NCBI GenBank assembly: GCA_028752905.1
Contig: JAQNBH010000003.1
Span: 24,491,989-24,555,988 of the forward strand
Origin: Cladorhizidae sp. MBARI D1340-BT2
Taxonomy: Eukaryota > Porifera > Demospongiae > Poecilosclerida > Cladorhizidae
Direction of reading: 5' to 3'
Length of the DNA: 64,000 bases
Part shown: piece by piece, positions 51,201 through 64,000 of the stretch
Numbering within the stretch: the first letter of the stretch is position 1
Layout: each line of letters begins with the position of its first letter
The notes under the pieces: model-generated
Told to the model about the DNA's origin: nothing
The model's database searches: none
Seen by the model: the letters and a program-made list of their open reading frames with translations, nothing else
Program-made: the position numbers and the translations under genes

Positions 51201-54200
51201 AAAAGCAAGATTTTTGGGGGAAAAATGAGAAACATATAGACCAAATTAGGGCAAATATCAAGATAGAGAACACATAATGAAACCTATCATTCGAATCATA
51301 TCAAGTCCATTACAGTGAAGTGTGCAGAATATTATGGATGTTTGATATCAACAGAGAGCACAGGGAGAGACCTATCTTAATAGCTATATATCAAGTTTAT
51401 ACAGTGAAGTGTGGAGAATCTATGAAGCTAACCTGTTTAGCATCAAGATAGAGAACACATAGAGAAACCTATCTTGCGATTCTATGTATGCAGAATATAC
51501 GGATGTTTGGTATCAAGAGAGAGAACAGAGAGAGGCCTACCTTTAGAGCTATATATCAAGTCTATTCAGTGAAGTGTGGAGAATCTATGAAGCTAACATG
51601 TTTAGCTCAAGATAGAGAACACTGAGAGATACCTATCTTGCAAGTCCACTACAGTGAAGTGTGCAGAATATATGGATGTTTGGTATCAAGAGAGAGCACT
51701 TAGAGAGTCCTATCTTAATAGCTATACATCAAGTCTATTCAGTGAAGTGTGGATAATCTACGAAGCTAACATGTTTAGCATCAAGTAAGAGTACAATTCA
51801 TAACTGCCCTAATTAACAAGACCAAAGTCCCAGATTTTGTCAACTGATAGAGAAGGCCCTTATCTGCAACGTGTCAACAGATTATCAATAAATGTAGTGG
51901 TTTTTCACTGGCAGGCCACCGCTTTGGCAACTGGAAAACGCCAGGAAAGATCGCAAACCTTACCACTTCAAATCACCATAACTTGCTAATACTTAGAGTA
52001 ATCAAAATTTTGGTACGTACAAAATACAGATAATTAGAAGGGCTATCCGATGATATAAAAATTATCTTTTTGGGGTAAAGTGTAGAAAAGTTATGAGCTT
52101 TACGGCAAAAAAGCAAGATTTTTGGGGGGGAAATGAGAAACATATATATAGACCAAATTAGGGCAAATATCAAGATAGAGAACACATAATGAAACCTATC
52201 ATTCGAATCATATCAAGTCCATTACAGTGAAGTGTGCAGAATATTATGGATGTTTGATATCAACAGAGAGCACAGGGAGAGACCTATCTTAATAGCTATA
52301 TATCAAGTTTATACAGTGAAGTGTGGAGAATCTATGAAGCTAACCTGTTTAGCATCAAGATAGAGAACACATAGAGAAACCTATCTTGCGATTCTATGTA
52401 TGCAGAATATACGGATGTTTGGTATCAAGAGAGAGAACAGAGAGAGGCCTACCTTTAGAGCTATATATCAAGTCTATTCAGTGAAGTGTGGAGAATCTAT
52501 GAAGCTAACATGTTTAGCTCAAGATAGAGAACACTGAGAGATACCTATCTTGCAAGTCCACTACAGTGAAGTGTGCAGAATATATGGATGTTTGGTATCA
52601 AGAGAGAGCACTTAGAGAGTCCTATCTTAATAGCTATACATCAAGTCTATTCAGTGAAGTGTGGATAATCTACGAAGCTAACATGTTTAGCATCAAGTAA
52701 GAGTACAATTCATAACTGCCCTAATTAACAAGACCAAAGTCCCAGATTTTGTCAACTGATAGAGAAGGCCCTTATCTGCAACGTGTCAACAGATTATCAA
52801 TAAATGTAGTGGTTTTTCACTGGCAGGCCACCGCTTTGGCAACTGGAAAACGCCAGGAAAGATCGCAAACCTTACCACTTCAAATCACCATAACTTGCTA
52901 ATACTTAGAGTAATCAAAATTTTGGCACGTACAAAATACAGATAATTAGAAGGGCTATCCGATGATATAAAAATTATCTTTTTAGGGTAAAGTGTAGAAA
53001 AGTTATGAGCTTTACGGCAAAAAAGCAAGATTTTTGGGGGGGAAATGAGAAACATATAGACCAAATTAGGGCAAATATCAAGATAGAGAACACATAATGA
53101 AACCTATCATTCGAATCATATCAAGTCCATTACAGTGAAGTGTGCAGAATATTATGGATGTTTGATATCAACAGAGAGCACAGGGAGAGACCTATCTTAA
53201 TAGCTATATATCAAGTTTATACAGTGAAGTGTGGAGAATCTATGAAGCTAACCTGTTTAGCATCAAGATAGAGAACACATAGAGAAACCTATCTTGTGAT
53301 TCTATGTATGCAGAATATACGGATGTTTGGTATCAAGAGAGAGAACAGAGAGAGGCCTACCTTTAGAGCTATATATCAAGTCTATTCAGTGAAGTGTGGA
53401 GAATCTATGAAGCTAACATGTTTAGCTCAAGATAGAGAACACTGAGAGATACCTATCTTGCAAGTCCACTACAGTGAAGTGTGCAGAATATATGGATGTT
53501 TGGTATCAAGAGAGAGCACTTAGAGAGTCCTATCTTAATAGCTATACATCAAGTCTATTCAGTGAAGTGTGGATAATCTACGAAGCTAACATGTTTAGCA
53601 TCAAGTAAGAGTACAATTCATAACTGCCCTAATTAACAAGACCAAAGTCCCAGATTTTGTCAACTGATAGAGAAGGCCCTTATCTGCAACATGTCAACAG
53701 ATTATCAATAAATGTAGTGGTTTTTCACTGGCAGGCCACCGCTTTGGCAACTGGAAAACGCCAGGAAAGATCGCAAACCTTACCACTTCAAATCACCATA
53801 ACTTGCTAATACTTAGAGTAATCAAAATTTTGGCACGTACAAAATACAGATAATTAGAAGGGCTATCCGATGATATAAAAATTATCTTTTTGGGGTAAAG
53901 TGTAGAAAAGTTATGAGCTTTACGGCAAAAAAGCAAGATTTTTGGGGGGGAAATGAGAAACATATAGACCAAATTAGGGCAAATATCAAGATAGAGAACA
54001 CATAATGAAACCTATCATTCGAATCATATCAAGTCCATTACAGTGAAGTGTGCAGAATATTATGGATGTTTGATATCAACAGAGAGCACAGGGAGAGACC
54101 TATCTTAATAGCTATATATCAAGTTTATACAGTGAAGTGTGGAGAATCTATGAAGCTAACCTGTTTAGCATCAAGATAGAGAACACATAGAGAAACCTAT

Positions 54201-57200
54201 CTTGTGATTCTATGTATGCAGAATATACGGATGTTTGGTATCAAGAGAGAGAACAGAGAGAGGCCTACCTTTAGAGCTATATATCAAGTCTATTCAGTGA
54301 AGTGTGGAGAATCTATGAAGCTAACATGTTTAGCTCAAGATAGAGAACACTGAGAGATACCTATCTTGCAAGTCCACTACAGTGAAGTGTGCAGAATATA
54401 TGGATGTTTGGTATCAAGAGAGAGCACTTAGAGAGTCCTATCTTAATAGCTATACATCAAGTCTATTCAGTGATGTGTGGATAATCTACGAAGCTAACAT
54501 GTTTAGCATCAAGTAAGAGTACAATTCATAACTGCCCTAATTAACAAGACCAAAGTCCCAGATTTTGTCAACTGATAGAGAAGGCCCTTATCTGCAACAT
54601 GTCAACAGATTATCAATAAATGTAGTGGTTTTTCACTGGCAGGCCACCGCTTTGGCAACTGGAAAACGCCAGGAAAGATCGCAAACCTTACCACTTCAAA
54701 TCACCATAACTTGCTAATACTTGGAGTAATCAAAATTTTGGCACGTACAAAAGACAGATAATTAGAAGGGCTATCCGGTGATATAAAATATTTCTTTTTT
54801 GGGTAATGTGTAGAAAAGTTATGAGCTTTACGGCAAAAAAGCAAGATTTTTGGGGAAAAAATGAGAAACATATAGACCAAATTAGGGCAAATATCAAGAT
54901 AGAGAACACATAATGAAACCTATCATTCGAATCATATCAAGTCCATTACAGTGAAGTGTGCAGAATATTATGGATGTTTGATATCAACAGAGAGCACAGG
55001 GAGAGACCTATCTTAATAGCTATATATCAAGTTTATACAGTGAAGTGTGGAGAATCTATGAAGCTAACCTGTTTAGCATCAAGATAGAGAACACATAGAG
55101 AAACCTATCTTGCGATTCTATGTATGCAGAATATACGGATGTTTGGTATCAAGAGAGAGAACAGAGAGAGGCCTACCTTTAGAGCTATATATCAAGTCTA
55201 TTCAGTGAAGTGTGGAGAATCTATGAAGCTAACATGTTTAGCTCAAGATAGAGAACACTGAGAGATACCTATCTTGCAAGTCCACTACAGTGAAGTGTGC
55301 AGAATATATGGATGTTTGGTATCAAGAGAGAGCACTTAGAGAGTCCTATCTTAATAGCTATACATCAAGTCTATTCAGTGAAGTGTGGATAATCTACGAA
55401 GCTAACATGTTTAGCATCAAGTAAGAGTACAATTCATAACTGCCCTAATTAACAAGACCAAAGTCCCAGATTTTGTCAACTGATAGAGAAGGCCCTTATC
55501 TGCAACGTGTCAACAGATTATCAATAAATGTAGTGGTTTTTCACTGGCAGGCCACCGCTTTGGCAACTGGAAAACGCCAGGAAAGATCGCAAACCTTACC
55601 ACTTCAAATCACCATAACTTGCTAATACTTAGAGTAATCAAAATTTTGGCACGTACAAAATACAGATAATTAGAAGGGCTATCCGATGATATAAAAATTA
55701 TCTTTTTGGGGTAAAGTGTAGAAAAGTTATGAGCTTTACGGCAAAAAAGCAAGATTTTTGGGGGGGAAATGAGAAACATATAGACCAAATTAGGGCAAAT
55801 ATCAAGATAGAGAACACATAATGAAACCTATCATTCGAATCATATCAAGTCCATTACAGTGAAGTGTGCAGAATATTATGGATGTTTGATATCAACAGAG
55901 AGCACAGGGAGAGACCTATCTTAATAGCTATATATCAAGTTTATACAGTGAAGTGTGGAGAATCTATGAAGCTAACCTGTTTAGCATCAAGATAGAGAAC
56001 ACATAGAGAAACCTATCTTGCGATTCTATGTATGCAGAATATACGGATGTTTGGTATCAAGAGAGAGAACAGAGAGAGGCCTACCTTTAGAGCTATATAT
56101 CAAGTCTATTCAGTGAAGTGTGGAGAATCTATGAAGCTAACATGTTTAGCTCAAGATAGAGAACACTGAGAGATACCTATCTTGCAAGTCCACTACAGTG
56201 AAGTGTGCAGAATATATGGATGTTTGGTATCAAGAGAGAGCACTTAGAGAGTCCTATCTTAATAGCTATACATCAAGTCTATTCAGTGAAGTGTGGATAA
56301 TCTACGAAGCTAACATGTTTAGCATCAAGTAAGAGTACAATTCATAACTGCCCTAATTAACAAGACCAAAGTCCCAGATTTTGTCAACTGATAGAGAAGG
56401 CCCTTATCTGCAACATGTCAACAGATTATCAATAAATGTAGTGGTTTTTCACTGGCAGGCCACCGCTTTGGCAACTGGAAAACGCCAGGAAAGATCGCAA
56501 ACCTTACCACTTCAAATCACCATAACTTGCTAATACTTAGAGTAATCAAAATTTTGGCACGTACAAAATACAGATAATTAGAAGGGCTATCCGATGATAT
56601 AAAAATTATCTTTTTGGGGTAAAGTGTAGAAAAGTTATGAGCTTTACGGCAAAAAAGCAAGATTTTTGGGGGGGAAATGAGAAACATATAGACCAAATTA
56701 GGGCAAATATCAAGATAGAGAACACATAATGAAACCTATCATTCGAATCATATCAAGTCCATTACAGTGAAGTGTGCAGAATATTATGGATGTTTGATAT
56801 CAACAGAGAGCACAGGGAGAGACCTATCTTAATAGCTATATATCAAGTTTATACAGTGAAGTGTGGAGAATCTATGAAGCTAACCTGTTTAGCATCAAGA
56901 TAGAGAACACATAGAGAAACCTATCTTGTGATTCTATGTATGCAGAATATACGGATGTTTGGTATCAAGAGAGAGAACAGAGAGAGGCCTACCTTTAGAG
57001 CTATATATCAAGTCTATTCAGTGAAGTGTGGAGAATCTATGAAGCTAACATGTTTAGCTCAAGATAGAGAACACTGAGAGATACCTATCTTGCAAGTCCA
57101 CTACAGTGAAGTGTGCAGAATATATGGATGTTTGGTATCAAGAGAGAGCACTTAGAGAGTCCTATCTTAATAGCTATACATCAAGTCTATTCAGTGAAGT

Positions 57201-60200
57201 GTGGATAATCTACGAAGCTAACATGTTTAGCATCAAGTAAGAGTACAATTCATAACTGCCCTAATTAACAAGACCAAAGTCCCAGATTTTGTCAACTGAT
57301 AGAGAAGGCCCTTATCTGCAACATGTCAACAGATTATCAATAAATGTAGTGGTTTTTCACTGGCAGGCCACCGCTTTGGCAACTGGAAAACGCCAGGAAA
57401 GATCGCAAACCTTACCACTTCAAATCACCATAACTTGCTAATACTTAGAGTAATCAAAATTTTGGCACGTACAAAATACAGATAATTAGAAGGGCTATCC
57501 GATGATATAAAAATTATCTTTTTGGGGTAAAGTGTAGAAAAGTTATGAGCTTTACGGCAAAAAAGCAAGATTTTTGGGGGGGAAATGAGAAACATATAGA
57601 CCAAATTAGGGCAAATATCAAGATAGAGAACACATAATGAAACCTATCATTCGAATCATATCAAGTCCATTACAGTGAAGTGTGCAGAATATTATGGATG
57701 TTTGATATCAACAGAGAGCACAGGGAGAGACCTATCTTAATAGCTATATATCAAGTTTATACAGTGAAGTGTGGAGAATCTATGAAGCTAACCTGTTTAG
57801 CATCAAGATAGAGAACACATAGAGAAACCTATCTTGTGATTCTATGTATGCAGAATATACGGATGTTTGGTATCAAGAGAGAGAACAGAGAGAGGCCTAC
57901 CTTTAGAGCTATATATCAAGTCTATTCAGTGAAGTGTGGAGAATCTATGAAGCTAACATGTTTAGCTCAAGATAGAGAACACTGAGAGATACCTATCTTG
58001 CAAGTCCACTACAGTGAAGTGTGCAGAATATATGGATGTTTGGTATCAAGAGAGAGCACTTAGAGAGTCCTATCTTAATAGCTATACATCAAGTCTATTC
58101 AGTGAAGTGTGGATAATCTACGAAGCTAACATGTTTAGCATCAAGTAAGAGTACAATTCATAACTGCCCTAATTAACAAGACCAAAGTCCCAGATTTTGT
58201 CAACTGATAGAGAAGGCCCTTATCTGCAACGTGTCAACAGATTATCAATAAATGTAGTGGTTTTTCACTGGCAGGCCACCGCTTTGGCAACTGGAAAACG
58301 CCAGGAAAGATCGCAAACCTTACCACTTCAAATCACCATAACTTGCTAATACTTAGAGTAATCAAAATTTTGGCACGTACAAAATACAGATAATTAGAAG
58401 GGCTATCCGATGATATAAAAATTATCTTTTTGGGGTAAAGTGTAGAAAAGTTATGAGCTTTACGGCAAAAAAGCAAGATTTTTGGGGGGGAAATGAGAAA
58501 CATATAGACCAAATTAGGGCAAATATCAAGATAGAGAACACATAATGAAACCTATCATTCGAATCATATCAAGTCCATTACAGTGAAGTGTGCAGAATAT
58601 TATGGATGTTTGATATCAACAGAGAGCACAGGGAGAGACCTATCTTAATAGCTATATATCAAGTTTATACAGTGAAGTGTGGAGAATCTATGAAGCTAAC
58701 CTGTTTAGCATCAAGATAGAGAACACATAGAGAAACCTATCTTGCGATTCTATGTATGCAGAATATACGGATGTTTGGTATCAAGAGAGAGAACAGAGAG
58801 AGGCCTACCTTTAGAGCTATATATCAAGTCTATTCAGTGAAGTGTGGAGAATCTATGAAGCTAACATGTTTAGCTCAAGATAGAGAACACTGAGAGATAC
58901 CTATCTTGCAAGTCCACTACAGTGAAGTGTGCAGAATATATGGATGTTTGGTATCAAGAGAGAGCACTTAGAGAGTCCTATCTTAATAGCTATACATCAA
59001 GTCTATTCAGTGAAGTGTGGATAATCTACGAAGCTAACATGTTTAGCATCAAGTAAGAGTACAATTCATAACTGCCCTAATTAACAAGACCAAAGTCCCA
59101 GATTTTGTCAACTGATAGAGAAGGCCCTTATCTGCAACGTGTCAACAGATTATCAATAAATGTAGTGGTTTTTCACTGGCAGGCCACCGCTTTGGCAACT
59201 GGAAAACGCCAGGAAAGATCGCAAACCTTACCACTTCAAATCACCATAACTTGCTAATACTTAGAGTAATCAAAATTTTGGCACGTACAAAATACAGATA
59301 ATTAGAAGGGCTATCCGATGATATAAAAATTATCTTTTTGGGGTAAAGTGTAGAAAAGTTATGAGCTTTACGGCAAAAAAGCAAGATTTTTGGGGGGGAA
59401 ATGAGAAACATATAGACCAAATTAGGGCAAATATCAAGATAGAGAACACATAATGAAACCTATCATTCGAATCATATCAAGTCCATTACAGTGAAGTGTG
59501 CAGAATATTATGGATGTTTGATATCAACAGAGAGCACAGGGAGAGACCTATCTTAATAGCTATATATCAAGTTTATACAGTGAAGTGTGGAGAATCTATG
59601 AAGCTAACCTGTTTAGCATCAAGATAGAGAACACATAGAGAAACCTATCTTGTGATTCTATGTATGCAGAATATACGGATGTTTGGTATCAAGAGAGAGA
59701 ACAGAGAGAGGCCTACCTTTAGAGCTATATATCAAGTCTATTCAGTGAAGTGTGGAGAATCTATGAAGCTAACATGTTTAGCTCAAGATAGAGAACACTG
59801 AGAGATACCTATCTTGCAAGTCCACTACAGTGAAGTGTGCAGAATATATGGATGTTTGGTATCAAGAGAGAGCACTTAGAGAGTCCTATCTTAATAGCTA
59901 TACATCAAGTCTATTCAGTGAAGTGTGGATAATCTACGAAGCTAACATGTTTAGCATCAAGTAAGAGTACAATTCATAACTGCCCTAATTAACAAGACCA
60001 AAGTCCCAGATTTTGTCAACTGATAGAGAAGGCCCTTATCTGCAACATGTCAACAGATTATCAATAAATGTAGTGGTTTTTCACTGGCAGGCCACCGCTT
60101 TGGCAACTGGAAAACGCCAGGAAAGATCGCAAACCTTACCACTTCAAATCACCATAACTTGCTAATACTTAGAGTAATCAAAATTTTGGCACGTACAAAA

Positions 60201-63200
60201 TACAGATAATTAGAAGGGCTATCCGATGATATAAAAATTATCTTTTTGGGGTAAAGTGTAGAAAAGTTATGAGCTTTACGGCAAAAAAGCAAGATTTTTG
60301 GGGGGGAAATGAGAAACATATAGACCAAATTAGGGCAAATATCAAGATAGAGAACACATAATGAAACCTATCATTCGAATCATATCAAGTCCATTACAGT
60401 GAAGTGTGCAGAATATTATGGATGTTTGATATCAACAGAGAGCACAGGGAGAGACCTATCTTAATAGCTATATATCAAGTTTATACAGTGAAGTGTGGAG
60501 AATCTATGAAGCTAACCTGTTTAGCATCAAGATAGAGAACACATAGAGAAACCTATCTTGTGATTCTATGTATGCAGAATATACGGATGTTTGGTATCAA
60601 GAGAGAGAACAGAGAGAGGCCTACCTTTAGAGCTATATATCAAGTCTATTCAGTGAAGTGTGGAGAATCTATGAAGCTAACATGTTTAGCTCAAGATAGA
60701 GAACACTGAGAGATACCTATCTTGCAAGTCCACTACAGTGAAGTGTGCAGAATATATGGATGTTTGGTATCAAGAGAGAGCACTTAGAGAGTCCTATCTT
60801 AATAGCTATACATCAAGTCTATTCAGTGAAGTGTGGATAATCTACGAAGCTAACATGTTTAGCATCAAGTAAGAGTACAATTCATAACTGCCCTAATTAA
60901 CAAGACCAAAGTCCCAGATTTTGTCAACTGATAGAGAAGGCCCTTATCTGCAACATGTCAACAGATTATCAATAAATGTAGTGGTTTTTCACTGGCAGGC
61001 CACCGCTTTGGCAACTGGAAAACGCCAGGAAAGATCGCAAACCTTACCACTTCAAATCACCATAACTTGCTAATACTTAGAGTAATCAAAATTTTGGCAC
61101 GTACAAAAGACAGATAATTAGAAGGGCTATCCGGTGATATAAAAAATTTCTTTTTTGGGTAAAGTGTAGAAAAGTTATGAGCTTTACGGCAAAAAAGCAA
61201 GATTTTTGGGGGGAAAATGAGAAACATATAGACCAAATTAGGGCAAATATCAAGATAGAGAACACATAATGAAACCTATCATTCGAATCATATCAAGTCC
61301 ATTACAGTGAAGTGTGCAGAATATTATGGATGTTTGATATCAACAGAGAGCACAGGGAGAGACCTATCTTAATAGCTATATATCAAGTTTATACAGTGAA
61401 GTGTGGAGAATCTATGAAGCTAACCTGTTTAGCATCAAGATAGAGAACACATAGAGAAACCTATCTTGCGATTCTATGTATGCAGAATATACGGATGTTT
61501 GGTATCAAGAGAGAGAACAGAGAGAGGCCTACCTTTAGAGCTATATATCAAGTCTATTCAGTGAAGTGTGGAGAATCTATGAAGCTAACATGTTTAGCTC
61601 AAGATAGAGAACACTGAGAGATACCTATCTTGCAAGTCCACTACAGTGAAGTGTGCAGAATATATGGATGTTTGGTATCAAGAGAGAGCACTTAGAGAGT
61701 CCTATCTTAATAGCTATACATCAAGTCTATTCAGTGAAGTGTGGATAATCTACGAAGCTAACATGTTTAGCATCAAGTAAGAGTACAATTCATAACTGCC
61801 CTAATTAACAAGACCAAAGTCCCAGATTTTGTCAACTGATAGAGAAGGCCCTTATCTGCAACGTGTCAACAGATTATCAATAAATGTAGTGGTTTTTCAC
61901 TGGCAGGCCACCGCTTTGGCAACTGGAAAACGCCAGGAAAGATCGCAAACCTTACCACTTCAAATCACCATAACTTGCTAATACTTAGAGTAATCAAAAT
62001 TTTGGCACGTACAAAATACAGATAATTAGAAGGGCTATCCGATGATATAAAAATTATCTTTTTGGGGTAAAGTGTAGAAAAGTTATGAGCTTTACGGCAA
62101 AAAAGCAAGATTTTTGGGGGGGAAATGAGAAACATATAGACCAAATTAGGGCAAATATCAAGATAGAGAACACATAATGAAACCTATCATTCGAATCATA
62201 TCAAGTCCATTACAGTGAAGTGTGCAGAATATTATGGATGTTTGATATCAACAGAGAGCACAGGGAGAGACCTATCTTAATAGCTATATATCAAGTTTAT
62301 ACAGTGAAGTGTGGAGAATCTATGAAGCTAACCTGTTTAGCATCAAGATAGAGAACACATAGAGAAACCTATCTTGTGATTCTATGTATGCAGAATATAC
62401 GGATGTTTGGTATCAAGAGAGAGAACAGAGAGAGGCCTACCTTTAGAGCTATATATCAAGTCTATTCAGTGAAGTGTGGAGAATCTATGAAGCTAACATG
62501 TTTAGCTCAAGATAGAGAACACTGAGAGATACCTATCTTGCAAGTCCACTACAGTGAAGTGTGCAGAATATATGGATGTTTGGTATCAAGAGAGAGCACT
62601 TAGAGAGTCCTATCTTAATAGCTATACATCAAGTCTATTCAGTGAAGTGTGGATAATCTACGAAGCTAACATGTTTAGCATCAAGTAAGAGTACAATTCA
62701 TAACTGCCCTAATTAACAAGACCAAAGTCCCAGATTTTGTCAACTGATAGAGAAGGCCCTTATCTGCAACATGTCAACAGATTATCAATAAATGTAGTGG
62801 TTTTTCACTGGCAGGCCACCGCTTTGGCAACTGGAAAACGCCAGGAAAGATCGCAAACCTTACCACTTCAAATCACCATAACTTGCTAATACTTAGAGTA
62901 ATCAAAATTTTGGCACGTACAAAATACAGATAATTAGAAGGGCTATCCGATGATATAAAAATTATCTTTTTGGGGTAAAGTGTAGAAAAGTTATGAGCTT
63001 TACGGCAAAAAAGCAAGATTTTTGGGGGGGAAATGAGAAACATATAGACCAAATTAGGGCAAATATCAAGATAGAGAACACATAATGAAACCTATCATTC
63101 GAATCATATCAAGTCCATTACAGTGAAGTGTGCAGAATATTATGGATGTTTGATATCAACAGAGAGCACAGGGAGAGACCTATCTTAATAGCTATATATC

Positions 63201-64000
63201 AAGTTTATACAGTGAAGTGTGGAGAATCTATGAAGCTAACCTGTTTAGCATCAAGATAGAGAACACATAGAGAAACCTATCTTGTGATTCTATGTATGCA
63301 GAATATACGGATGTTTGGTATCAAGAGAGAGAACAGAGAGAGGCCTACCTTTAGAGCTATATATCAAGTCTATTCAGTGAAGTGTGGAGAATCTATGAAG
63401 CTAACATGTTTAGCTCAAGATAGAGAACACTGAGAGATACCTATCTTGCAAGTCCACTACAGTGAAGTGTGCAGAATATATGGATGTTTGGTATCAAGAG
63501 AGAGCACTTAGAGAGTCCTATCTTAATAGCTATACATCAAGTCTATTCAGTGAAGTGTGGATAATCTACGAAGCTAACATGTTTAGCATCAAGTAAGAGT
63601 ACAATTCATAACTGCCCTAATTAACAAGACCAAAGTCCCAGATTTTGTCAACTGATAGAGAAGGCCCTTATCTGCAACGTGTCAACAGATTATCAATAAA
63701 TGTAGTGGTTTTTCACTGGCAGGCCACCGCTTTGGCAACTGGAAAACGCCAGGAAAGATCGCAAACCTTACCACTTCAAATCACCATAACTTGCTAATAC
63801 TTAGAGTAATCAAAATTTTGGCACGTACAAAATACAGATAATTAGAAGGGCTATCCGATGATATAAAAATTATCTTTTTGGGGTAAAGTGTAGAAAAGTT
63901 ATGAGCTTTACGGCAAAAAAGCAAGATTTTTGGGGGGGAAATGAGAAACATATAGACCAAATTAGGGCAAATATCAAGATAGAGAACACATAATGAAACC
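48210..64000 (+). repeat. 908-bp satellite array, block III (full-length, distinct subtypes), runs off the window
   Basis: Monomers start at 48210, 49118, 50027, 50935, 51843, 52755, 53663, 54571, 55479, 56387, 57295, 58203, 59111, 60019, 60927, 61835, 62743 and 63651. The last is cut at the window end after 350 bp. All complete ones are 908-912 bp; the 912-bp copy (51843) has an extra ATAT in CATATATATAGACC. From 51843 most monomers share AAAATACAG (instead of AAAGACAG) and CCGATGATAT. Two further biallelic sites vary among neighbours: CAACGTGTC or CAACATGTC, and CTTGCGATT or CTTGTGATT. There is no gene, short monomer or insertion in this block. Confidence 0.97.
50935..58202 (+). repeat. Four-monomer higher-order repeat, 3,636 and 3,632 bp
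   Basis: Monomers 50935 and 54571 share CTTGGAG, ATAAAATATTTC and GGGTAATGTGTAG, which occur nowhere else in the window. The next monomers (51843, 55479) both have CAACGTGTC with CTTGCGATT, and the fourth members (53663, 57295) both have CAACATGTC with CTTGTGATT. The third members differ at the CAACRTGTC site, so the correspondence is good but not exact. The 4-bp length difference comes from the ATAT insertion in 51843. Confidence 0.7.

Noticed and set aside
1..64000. CRISPR array or bacterial repeat system
   Set aside because: The repeat unit is 908 bp with no unique spacers, and the (AT)n minisatellite has only dinucleotide-length variation between conserved blocks. No cas-like gene is present.

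Overview
The window is almost entirely satellite DNA from a eukaryote, probably an invertebrate animal; I cannot name the species. The reasons are a head-to-tail array of a near-identical AT-rich ~908-bp monomer, a piggyBac-type transposon inserted in it, (AT)n minisatellites, and no bacterial-style gene or operon. I see no intact protein-coding gene, rRNA, tRNA or CRISPR array.

Layout. 1-3606 holds four full monomers. 3607-7524 is a 3,918-bp transposable element, flanked by a TTAA duplication, that interrupts the array. 7525-64000 resumes the array: 64 complete monomers and a partial one that runs off the right edge. With the phase set at the motif ACTGATAGAGAAGG, monomers start at 1, 909, 1817, 2725, then at 7555 and onward. 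Most are 906-909 bp. Nine are 684 bp, through a shared ~224-bp internal deletion, and these lie only between 15726 and 48209. This divides the array into three blocks: 7525-15725 (full length, largely dimeric), 15726-48209 (long and short monomers mixed, with 2- and 3-monomer higher-order repeats), and 48210-64000 (full length, with a distinct set of point variants and a 4-monomer repeat). The right-hand ~540 bp of the monomer is itself built from three degenerate ~165-183-bp A+B repeats preceded by a partial B.

The element at 3607-7524 has CCCT...AGGG ends next to a perfect TTAA target duplication, the hallmark of piggyBac transposons. On the minus strand it carries a broken N-terminal piece of a piggyBac-like transposase: an acidic 7-residue repeat tract (GEVPGEE)n, an acidic linker, then the pieces EPLDAFEQLF and NIIKDIWCETNRYEKQYL in two different frames. 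The catalytic domain is absent. In its place is a ~2.1-kb minisatellite of about 38 units, each with a variable (AT)n core. The element therefore looks non-autonomous, and was presumably moved by a transposase encoded elsewhere.

Nothing here forms a pathway. What is of interest is the architecture and turnover of the satellite, and the composite transposon inside it. All comparisons were made by eye; copy counts, and calls of identity between monomers, should be read in that light.
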